Source: Kangiella spongicola (lineage in GTDB: Bacteria; Pseudomonadota; Gammaproteobacteria; Enterobacterales; Kangiellaceae). Taken from it: 64,000 nucleotides of DNA. The notes below the pieces were generated by a model. It searched no databases and was not told the DNA's origin. It worked only from the letters and a program-made list of their open reading frames with translations. A program made the position numbers and the translations under genes. Below are positions 39,645 to 46,510 of the stretch, in pieces. The stretch is from assembly GCF_003194565.2 (NCBI RefSeq), contig NZ_QICH01000003.1, positions 310,001 to 374,000 of the forward strand, read 5' to 3'. The number at the start of each line of letters is the position of its first letter. Position 1 is the stretch's first letter.

Positions 39645-39665
39645 GTTATTGAAAGGTACGGTGAG

Positions 39666-39691
39666 GCAGGGTGTAAACCCTGCTTTACACC
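39666..39691 (+). terminator. Two overlapping, mutually exclusive hairpins after second subtilase gene
   Basis: GCAGGGT/ACCCTGC (39666-39683) and GGTGTAAA/TTTACACC (39670-39691) share bases and cannot form together. Neither has a good T-run. It may be a weak terminator, a processing site or a switch between the protease and the next gene. Confidence 0.45.
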
Positions 39692-39812
39692 TACCAAAAG
39701 GTATTAAATCTTGCAATAGGCGATAAATGTCAGTATTTTGAACATGCGCCATTTATTACTGGATGTAATGTTTCGGCGAATTGTAAGACTGTAAACACAC
39801 TGGAGAAATATG

Positions 39813-40643
39813 ATGACGAATTTCCTTAGCCGTTTAGCGGTTACCATTTCTGCGCTTTGCTTTTTTGCTAGTGCGCAGGGTTCACCTGTAGAGTTGACTG
39901 TCAATGGAGGGAATAAGATTGAAGCAGTAATTGAGTTGGCTGGTGGTATTGAAGCTGACTTTACTATTTCTTTCGAAAATGTCATTGGATTGAACGAAGA
40001 AAGCATTGGTCTTTCTGCCGAAGTGGTGGATATTACAGATTTAAACCTTCTGAACCGATTACCGTCGGTCTTAGATACCAATTTATTATCAGCATTTCCT
40101 ATGCTGATTACCGTAGAGCCGCTATCTTCACAAGGTTTATCCTTTGAAGGACTGGTTACAGTGGATATTCATACCCACAACCTTGAATATACAGCAGGCA
40201 CACCACTACGCTTGTTTAAAGCGCCGCTAGGTGGCGAATTCAAAGATATTACCATGACTATGGGCTCTGGTAGTTACCGCGCTCGTGGTACTACTGGCAA
40301 ATTCTCTCAGTTCTTAATTCTTGCTGATCTTAGACTTCCAACAACCGTTGTTAATACTAAGATGAGCAACCTGGCAACCAACTTGAGCAACTTCTCAACG
40401 CAGATGTCAGCAGCAACATACACTGCATTAAGTGCAAAGCTTAACGAAGTTCAGCAACTGATTGCCGTTCAAAATTATACTCAGGCAAGTGATAAGCTGA
40501 ACGAGTTTAAGCAAATTGTCGAAGCCGCTAGAGGCCTCGATATTCCTGATGTTTGGCGCTCAAGCCGTGATATTGATAATGTCGCCGGCGAATTAATGGC
40601 ACTTGCAAATACTCTTCGCTTTAGTTTGCGTCTGATTAATTAA
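39813..40643 (+). CDS. Exported protein of unknown function
   Basis: I do not recognise this protein of about 276 residues. A signal peptide is clear (about 1-23, ending ASAQG). The first half (about 25-165) is beta-strand rich and reads like an immunoglobulin-type or similar sandwich fold. The second half (about 170-260) is helical (NLATNLSNFSTQMSAATY, ALSAKLNEVQQLI), with a pattern similar to FIMAH-type helical domains of surface enzymes. Two adjacent ATGs exist; the second (39813) has the better spacing to GGAG. It starts the run into the FHA gene (15 bp apart), so it may be the external partner or sensor of the signalling module. Confidence 0.7.
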   Translation: MTNFLSRLAVTISALCFFASAQGSPVELTVNGGNKIEAVIELAGGIEADFTISFENVIGLNEESIGLSAEVVDITDLNLLNRLPSVLDTNLLSAFPMLITVEPLSSQGLSFEGLVTVDIHTHNLEYTAGTPLRLFKAPLGGEFKDITMTMGSGSYRARGTTGKFSQFLILADLRLPTTVVNTKMSNLATNLSNFSTQMSAATYTALSAKLNEVQQLIAVQNYTQASDKLNEFKQIVEAARGLDIPDVWRSSRDIDNVAGELMALANTLRFSLRLIN

Positions 40644-40658
40644 CAGAGGTTTTATGTT

Positions 40659-41558
40659 ATGCCAGCCAGAATAACTGCTTGTTATCCTGATAAGCCGGCT
40701 AAGGAAAGCTTACTTTTCGAAGATTCGCAGTATCAAGTAGGGAGAGACTTAGACTGTGAAGTTAGACTGAACCACCCCAGTGTGTCTCGCAAGCATGCGC
40801 GCGTCATCACAAAAGGCGAGCAGTGGTACCTGAAAGATGCTGAAAGTTCTAACGGTATAAAAGTTAATGGTCGATCAGTTAGTGACCATCTTTTGTCTGC
40901 AAACGACGTTATATCGCTTGGCGATATAGAGTGTTTGTTTGAGTTAAAAACCAAACAGCAACTTGATGCTATTGATGCTCATAATGAATGGCGTATACAA
41001 CAATCCAGAAAAGATTATAACGAGCTAGCTCGCAAGTCCTTGTTAGAGGCACTTGATGAGCAACTTTATTCGCTGTTGAACTTAACGGGTACTCAGCGAG
41101 GTTTGGTCATGCTTGGAAATTCTCCAGACACCTTAACGGTTTGTGCCTCAAAAGGCATGACGCGAAAAGAATTCCACGAAAAATCATTCGAAGGTAGCGT
41201 CGGAGCTATGCAGCGCGCTATATCAAACAGAAGTCCTGTATTGGCTATGGACGTAAAGCTTGATAACAACTTAGCAGCTCGTGAAAGTATTCAACGTAAA
41301 CAGATCGCAGCTCTTGCCTGCATTCCTTTGTTATCTAATAACAATTTGGTAGGCATCGTTTATACCGATAGCAAAGAAGCGAATAAGATTTTGACTGAAC
41401 TCGACCTTGAGATTTTAAACTTAATTTCTGAACAAATTAAAATAAATTCTGAAGCTATTGTTTTACAAAATGAAATATCTGCTATATTAAATAATATTCC
41501 AGAACAAATATTTGCCGAACAACAACTTATTAAAGAGCAAATATTAGCCGTACATTAA
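40659..41558 (+). CDS. FHA and GAF domain signalling protein
   Basis: A 299-residue cytoplasmic protein. The FHA domain (about 20-95) keeps the phosphothreonine-binding residues: GRD (28-30), SVSRKHARV and SSNGIKVNG. A linker is followed by a GAF domain (about 125-270; TQRGLVMLGN, GSVGAMQRAI, IPLLSNNNLVGIVYTDSKEAN), of the type that binds small molecules. FHA domains read the output of Ser/Thr kinases, and the next gene encodes one, so this is the likely partner or substrate. GAF-FHA pairing suggests it joins a chemical signal with the phosphorylation state. AGAGG lies nine bases before the ATG. Confidence 0.9.
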   Translation: MPARITACYPDKPAKESLLFEDSQYQVGRDLDCEVRLNHPSVSRKHARVITKGEQWYLKDAESSNGIKVNGRSVSDHLLSANDVISLGDIECLFELKTKQQLDAIDAHNEWRIQQSRKDYNELARKSLLEALDEQLYSLLNLTGTQRGLVMLGNSPDTLTVCASKGMTRKEFHEKSFEGSVGAMQRAISNRSPVLAMDVKLDNNLAARESIQRKQIAALACIPLLSNNNLVGIVYTDSKEANKILTELDLEILNLISEQIKINSEAIVLQNEISAILNNIPEQIFAEQQLIKEQILAVH

Positions 41559-41625
41559 TCATTAATTTATTACGGCAACCTCTGAAACCTATTATTTTGG
41601 CTACTAGCCACAGGAGCAGTGATTA

Positions 41626-44600
41626 ATGGGGCATGATGACTTAGATAAAGATACTAAGTCCGATTCGTTAAAAGAAACGCAGATATTATCTAAACTTGCG
41701 ACTCTAGAAACTAATAGCATCTTAGTGGGTCGCTTTAAAGTACTATCTCTACAGGGTTGTGGCCGTTTTGGTTGTGTTTATAAGGCGAAAGACCTTCAGC
41801 TAGATTCAGACGTAGCGATTAAAGTGCTTCACCAGCACTTAGTGTCTGATACTTCTCTACGCAATTTTAAAAACGAAATTCTTACTCTACGCCAGCTTTC
41901 TCACCCGAATATTGTTCGAGTCCATGAGTATTATGAAAGTGATGATTGCCACTTTATTACGATGGACTGGATAGAAGGGGATAGCCTTAATGACTGGTTA
42001 GAAAAGCACCATCCTCTCAGCGCTGATCTTATAGATAGTCTTGTAGAGCAGCTTATCCAAGCGCTTTCCGTTACCGAGTCAAAAGGGATAAACCATAAAG
42101 ATTTAAAGCCCGAGAATATCCTGATCGACGAGCAACAGCAGTTGTATATTGCCGACTTCGGCATCGCGACCGCTATTGGCGAAAAAGCCTCCTCGGTTAT
42201 CGCTGGCACTCCGCATTATTCTCCACCTGAATATTTAGAGTCAGGAAAGGTCAGTAAATCGATAGATATTTATGCTTTTGGTTTGATTCTGCATGAGTTA
42301 ATTACTGGTAAAGCACCTTATAAAGCTCAAACTCAAGAGCAGTTAATTCAGGAAAAGTATCAACAACAGAAGCTCAATTTAGATTCTAAATATAGTAAAT
42401 ATAATGCAGTTATTGGGGCCTGTACGTCACCGTTAGATACAGCGCGCCCTGAATCTGTTGCGCAAGTCAAAGAGCTGATATCTGAAAACTTAAAGCCAGA
42501 AAGTGCGAATAAAACATCATTAAAGGCCTTGTTCGGCTTAGTTATAATTGCCATTGCCGGAATTGCTGGATACTTTATTTATAGCTCGAAAACAGAAGAA
42601 GGAGCTGGAAAGCTTGTCGCAACAGCGCAATCAGAAACTAAATCGTTAACTATTTTGCCATTCGTGACAGAAGGCACAAGCGCTGAGCCTTGGTTGACCA
42701 ACGGCCTGCCTATCTTTGTCTCCAATGAGCTGTCCGGTTCACCGAAGCTGCGCATAATTGGATTTGAACGTTCTAAAGAAACCTTAGATTTATTAGGTTA
42801 CAAACAACCGCTAGATGATGCCAAGCTAAAAGTTATTGCGGAACTTACTCAAAGCTCCTATCTGCTTCAAACCAATATCATTGCGATAGGCCCTACAGAG
42901 TTTCAGGTGGATGTAAACCTAATCCAAGTTGTTGGAAGCGGTTTGCAAAGCGACTCGGTGTATAGTTTCCAATCCAAAAAAGATGCAATTGCACAAAAGT
43001 TTAATCAAGTTCCGCAGATGGTCAGTAACCGCTTGGGTCTTAAGACCATTGAGGATATTGAAACTCTACCTCAAGGGATTAGCTTAAAAACTCTATCAGA
43101 AATCGAGTTTTTATTGGGTAAAGGGGATTTGTCTAAAGCGAAAGCCGAGCTCAAAGGGTTATTAAAAGCCACACCTAGTTACGCCAGGGGCTGGTTACAG
43201 TTAGGTCAAATAGAAGCAGCCGAAGGTAATATATTATCGGCTGAGCCTGCTTTACAAAAAGCACTCGAGTTTTCTCGAGAAAATTCGCTAGTGAAGAGCA
43301 TGGCACAGGCAGAACTCCAGTTACTAAGCGAAGATATTGATGGTGCCATTAACACCTACCAAGAGGTTTTGAAACAACTACCCAATAACCACGAAACACG
43401 TTTTAGCCTGGCTCAATTATTTATTGAGCAGCAGTCCTTTGAAGAGGCTGAGCGAGAATTAAACACCATAGTAAAAAGTGATGAAAACCACCCTCAAGCT
43501 TGGTATGAGTTAGCAAAAGTGTCGATTTGGCAAGGCAATACCCAGGAGGCCGTCGACAACTATTTGGTTAAAGCATTGGTGACAGCCAAGAAGCTTAAAG
43601 ATAAACAGCTCGAAGGGGATGTCCTTAATGCTTTTGGTGTGGCTTATCATCGTCTCGGACAACTTGACGATGCTCTTGATTACTACCAACAAGGGCTCGT
43701 TTTTCGAAAAGCCGTAAAGGACGCAAGAGGTGTGGTCACCAGTTTGTCGAATCTTGCCGCAGTGTATGCGGTTAAAGGTGATTACGAAAAAGCTGAAGCC
43801 AGTTTGTTAAATGCTTTAGAAGAAAATAAGTCTCGAAATGATGCGGTTAAACAGGCCGATCTGTTTAATGAGCTGGGGGTGATAGCGGAAGAGCAGGGCT
43901 TTTATCAGAAAGCGTTAGATCACTTTAGAGCTTCCCTGAGTATTCGTATGAAGCTTGATGATGACTGGCTGAAGGCGGAAAGTCTCAATAATGTGGCATA
44001 TATTTTCTTCTTATTATCCGATGAGGAACAAGCCACCATTTACTGGGAGCAAGCTAGAGCTTACTATCAAAAGGTTGATGATCCTGTTGGCGTGATTCGC
44101 GTCGATGAAAATATGGCCCAATTAGATTTACAAAAAGGACATTGGCAGAAAGCGTATCAAAGTTATCAAGCGGCTCTAAAAAAGTCTGAAGAGTTAAATT
44201 TGTTAGAAGAAGCCATAGTAGCTAAAGCTTATTTAGCTAAAATTGCATTTCTTCAGAGTAACTTTGAGTCACCTCTGCAAGAACTTGAAACCATCAAAGA
44301 CGAGTTAAAGGATCGCCAAGATGTCCGTGGTCAGGTTGAGTTTAGTTTATGGCTCGCTGAATGGTCACTTCTAATTGGAGATTACGAGCGGTCCGACGCA
44401 GTGTTGAAAGAGCTTGAACCTTTAATGGTGCAGGAAAACAATCGTTCTCAACAATTAATTTATCAGACCTACCAAGCTCGATTAGAGCTCTATCGTGGAC
44501 AAGATAGCGGAATACCACAAGAAATAAGTCTCGATAACATTACTGCTAAGGCGGGCTTAGAGCACCTCATATACCTTTTTGAATATGCGGTTTTAAGCAA

Positions 44601-45009
44601 TGATACTGACGCTAATAAAAACATGGTTTTCAATCGAGCAGATATACTGTTTAAGCAGTATGACTTAGATCTTCATAAGTTTTACCATTTAAGAAAACTA
44701 ATTCTGAGTGGCTTTTATTTTGCTCAGCACAATGATATTGAGCAGTTAGAGCAAACGTTGAATCGTACCTTGCTACTAAATCGTGGCGTTGGTACCTATT
44801 GGAGAAGCTACCAGGTTGACCGTTTGCAAAGCATTTACTATAAAACTAATAATAATACAGCAGAAGCCCAAGAAAGCTCACAACAAGCTGTAGCGAAAAT
44901 AACAGAACTATTACAACAATTACCCGAACAACAAAGGCAACACTTTATTTCATTGCAAGGACGTTACTTTAAGAACGACAACATGATGGAGCAACTTTAT
45001 GACAAATAG
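41626..45009 (+). CDS. Membrane Ser/Thr protein kinase with FlgO/TolB-like and TPR extracytoplasmic domain
   Basis: An 1127-residue Hanks-type kinase. Cytoplasmic kinase domain about 34-290: Gly loop GCGRFG (44-49), Lys66 (VAIKVL), catalytic loop HKDLKPEN with Asp159, DFG Asp177, and activation segment AGTPHYSPPEYL. The catalytic Asp follows Lys, not Arg (a non-RD form). One membrane helix (about 300-319). Outside, a domain like the TolB/FlgO N-terminal fold of adenylate-cyclase-type proteins (about 337-450, LTILPFVTEG), then at least ten TPR units (about 470-1000). The TPR part probably senses a protein or peptide in the periplasm. Its last 11 bases overlap the histidine kinase gene, tying the two signalling systems together. 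Confidence 0.92.
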   Translation: MGHDDLDKDTKSDSLKETQILSKLATLETNSILVGRFKVLSLQGCGRFGCVYKAKDLQLDSDVAIKVLHQHLVSDTSLRNFKNEILTLRQLSHPNIVRVHEYYESDDCHFITMDWIEGDSLNDWLEKHHPLSADLIDSLVEQLIQALSVTESKGINHKDLKPENILIDEQQQLYIADFGIATAIGEKASSVIAGTPHYSPPEYLESGKVSKSIDIYAFGLILHELITGKAPYKAQTQEQLIQEKYQQQKLNLDSKYSKYNAVIGACTSPLDTARPESVAQVKELISENLKPESANKTSLKALFGLVIIAIAGIAGYFIYSSKTEEGAGKLVATAQSETKSLTILPFVTEGTSAEPWLTNGLPIFVSNELSGSPKLRIIGFERSKETLDLLGYKQPLDDAKLKVIAELTQSSYLLQTNIIAIGPTEFQVDVNLIQVVGSGLQSDSVYSFQSKKDAIAQKFNQVPQMVSNRLGLKTIEDIETLPQGISLKTLSEIEFLLGKGDLSKAKAELKGLLKATPSYARGWLQLGQIEAAEGNILSAEPALQKALEFSRENSLVKSMAQAELQLLSEDIDGAINTYQEVLKQLPNNHETRFSLAQLFIEQQSFEEAERELNTIVKSDENHPQAWYELAKVSIWQGNTQEAVDNYLVKALVTAKKLKDKQLEGDVLNAFGVAYHRLGQLDDALDYYQQGLVFRKAVKDARGVVTSLSNLAAVYAVKGDYEKAEASLLNALEENKSRNDAVKQADLFNELGVIAEEQGFYQKALDHFRASLSIRMKLDDDWLKAESLNNVAYIFFLLSDEEQATIYWEQARAYYQKVDDPVGVIRVDENMAQLDLQKGHWQKAYQSYQAALKKSEELNLLEEAIVAKAYLAKIAFLQSNFESPLQELETIKDELKDRQDVRGQVEFSLWLAEWSLLIGDYERSDAVLKELEPLMVQENNRSQQLIYQTYQARLELYRGQDSGIPQEISLDNITAKAGLEHLIYLFEYAVLSNDTDANKNMVFNRADILFKQYDLDLHKFYHLRKLILSGFYFAQHNDIEQLEQTLNRTLLLNRGVGTYWRSYQVDRLQSIYYKTNNNTAEAQESSQQAVAKITELLQQLPEQQRQHFISLQGRYFKNDNMMEQLYDK

Positions 45010-45730
45010 TAATGAAATTGGAAAAATGTTAGATGCGCTAAGTTTAAAGCAAAGTCAGATCGCAGAGAATTTAGCATCGGGTAATACTCAGATGCGCAGC
45101 CTCGCTAAGCGTGTTTGGCGGGTTCAAGAAGACGAGCGTAAACATATAGCGAGAGAATTGCATGATGGAGTTGGACAGTTGCTAACAGCGCTAATCAACC
45201 AGCTCGAAATGACTACGCAAGAAGATATTTCTACCGAATTACAAACAAGTTTGCAAGATAGTTTGGAGCTCGCTAGACAAGCCTTAAGCGATACTCGAAA
45301 AATTTCTCGCTTAATGCGTCCCAGAATTCTTGATGACTTAGGCCTAGAGCCTGCCTTAAAGTGGCTAACTCGGGTAATGAAAGAGGAAGAAAAGACAGAC
45401 ATTGTGTTACAGGCGCAGCTAGATCATGAACTTGATGGCGAGACTCAAACTTTGGTATTCCGCATCGTGCAAGAATCTATCAATAATGCAGTAAAACACG
45501 CAAAGGCCTCAACCATAAAAGTGCAGGCTGTGGCTCAGCCAAGCCTACTTATGGTGAAAGTTAGTGATGACGGGGTTGGCATGGATACTGAAAAGGCACT
45601 AGGTCCGGAAGGATTTGGCCTTTCAGCAATGCAAGACCGTGTTGCAGCTTTTGGAGGCCAATTAATGATACAGTCTAAGTTAGGCGAAGGTAGCGAAATT
45701 AAAATGGTACTAATGGGGAACTATAGCTGA
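44999..45730 (+). CDS. Cytoplasmic NarX/DegS-type histidine kinase (HisKA_3)
   Basis: A 243-residue sensor kinase with no membrane segment and no obvious sensor domain. An N-terminal coiled coil (about 1-40) leads into HisKA_3 with the phospho-acceptor His55 in RKHIARELHDGVGQ, then HATPase_c with the N box QESINNAVKHA, the G1 box DDGVGMD and GFGLSAMQDRVAAFGG. Because it lacks a sensor it must take its input from a partner; the overlapping transmembrane Ser/Thr kinase or the GAF-FHA protein are candidates (inference). It overlaps the kinase gene by 11 bp and the regulator gene by one base. Confidence 0.93.
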   Translation: MTNSNEIGKMLDALSLKQSQIAENLASGNTQMRSLAKRVWRVQEDERKHIARELHDGVGQLLTALINQLEMTTQEDISTELQTSLQDSLELARQALSDTRKISRLMRPRILDDLGLEPALKWLTRVMKEEEKTDIVLQAQLDHELDGETQTLVFRIVQESINNAVKHAKASTIKVQAVAQPSLLMVKVSDDGVGMDTEKALGPEGFGLSAMQDRVAAFGGQLMIQSKLGEGSEIKMVLMGNYS

Positions 45731-46365
45731 TGATACGAGTGTTACTGGCTGATGACCACACTATATTGCGACAAGGATTGGTCAGTATTTTGGCTAAGGA
45801 CGATGAGTGCATGGTTGTAGGTGAAGCATCAAATGGCTTAGAAGCCGTCGAAAAGGTTTTGGAATTAGAGCCACAGATAGCTGTGATTGACATTAGCATG
45901 CCAGAGCTTAACGGCATGGAAGTGGTGAAGCGTATCAACAAGAAGCTGCCTGAGTGCAAGATTCTAGTACTAACCATGCATGAAGAAGAAGAGTATGTTA
46001 TTCACATGGTTCGAGCAGGTGCCTCCGGTTATCTTCTTAAAGACAGCGCAAGCGAAGAGCTTATAAAAGCAGTGAAAACACTGGCTAATGGTAAAAGTTA
46101 TTTTAGTCAGTATGCAGCCCAGGTGCTCGCGAATCAGTACACACAGCCTGAAAAATGGAGTGATCCCTATAAGAATCTGACCAAGCGTGAAAGGGAAGTC
46201 TTTCACTTGGTGGTTGATGGTAAAACAACTAAAGATATTGCGAAAGCTTTAGACATCAGTGTTAAAACTGCGGAAAACCATCGTGGCAAAGTCATGGATA
46301 AACTAAACGTGGCTAACTCTGCTGAGCTCGTAAAGTATGCGGCTCAACATAAGCTCTTGATTTAA
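45730..46365 (+). CDS. NarL/FixJ-family response regulator (REC-LuxR)
   Basis: A 211-residue DNA-binding regulator. The receiver (1-120) has acidic pair LADDH and phospho-acceptor Asp54 in AVIDISMPEL, and the switch Thr and Lys in VLTMHEEE and YLLKDSA. The C-terminal LuxR HTH (about 148-205) has LTKREREVFHLVVDG and ISVKTAENHRGKVMDKL. It is the cognate partner of the kinase just upstream (overlap of one base). It probably controls the flanking protease genes through the TAGGGG inverted repeats; this is inference from proximity, site symmetry and family habit. Confidence 0.95.
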   Translation: MIRVLLADDHTILRQGLVSILAKDDECMVVGEASNGLEAVEKVLELEPQIAVIDISMPELNGMEVVKRINKKLPECKILVLTMHEEEEYVIHMVRAGASGYLLKDSASEELIKAVKTLANGKSYFSQYAAQVLANQYTQPEKWSDPYKNLTKREREVFHLVVDGKTTKDIAKALDISVKTAENHRGKVMDKLNVANSAELVKYAAQHKLLI

Positions 46366-46403
46366 AAGCAAAGGTCTTACCACCTGTAACTTGTTGAAAA
46401 TCT

Positions 46404-46413
46404 CCTAATTAGG
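46404..46413. repeat. 10-bp palindrome upstream of third protease operator
   Basis: CCTAATTAGG, a perfect palindrome between the response regulator gene and operator copy B. It could be a second binding site. Short AT-centred palindromes arise by chance, so confidence is low. Confidence 0.25.
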
Positions 46414-46432
46414 TAGCAAACCAAATAAAAAA

Positions 46433-46450
46433 TAGGGGGTTTCCCCGATA
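46433..46450. promoter_or_regulatory. Protease operator, copy B
   Basis: TAGGGGGTTTCCCCGATA, 17 of 18 bases identical to copy A, with its centre 70 bp before the third subtilase ATG. It lies about 46 bp upstream of the -10, near -57. Confidence 0.65.
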
Positions 46451-46461
46451 CCTCTCATATC

Positions 46462-46491
46462 TTGTTTCATGTCATGCTCATTGCGTAATCA
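46462..46491 (+). promoter_or_regulatory. Promoter of third subtilase gene
   Basis: -35 TTGTTT (46462-46467), an 18-bp spacer and -10 TAATCA (46486-46491). The spacing from the operator equals that at the first protease gene to the base. Confidence 0.45.
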
Positions 46492-46510
46492 CTAAATGGG
46501 TAAGTAAAAC

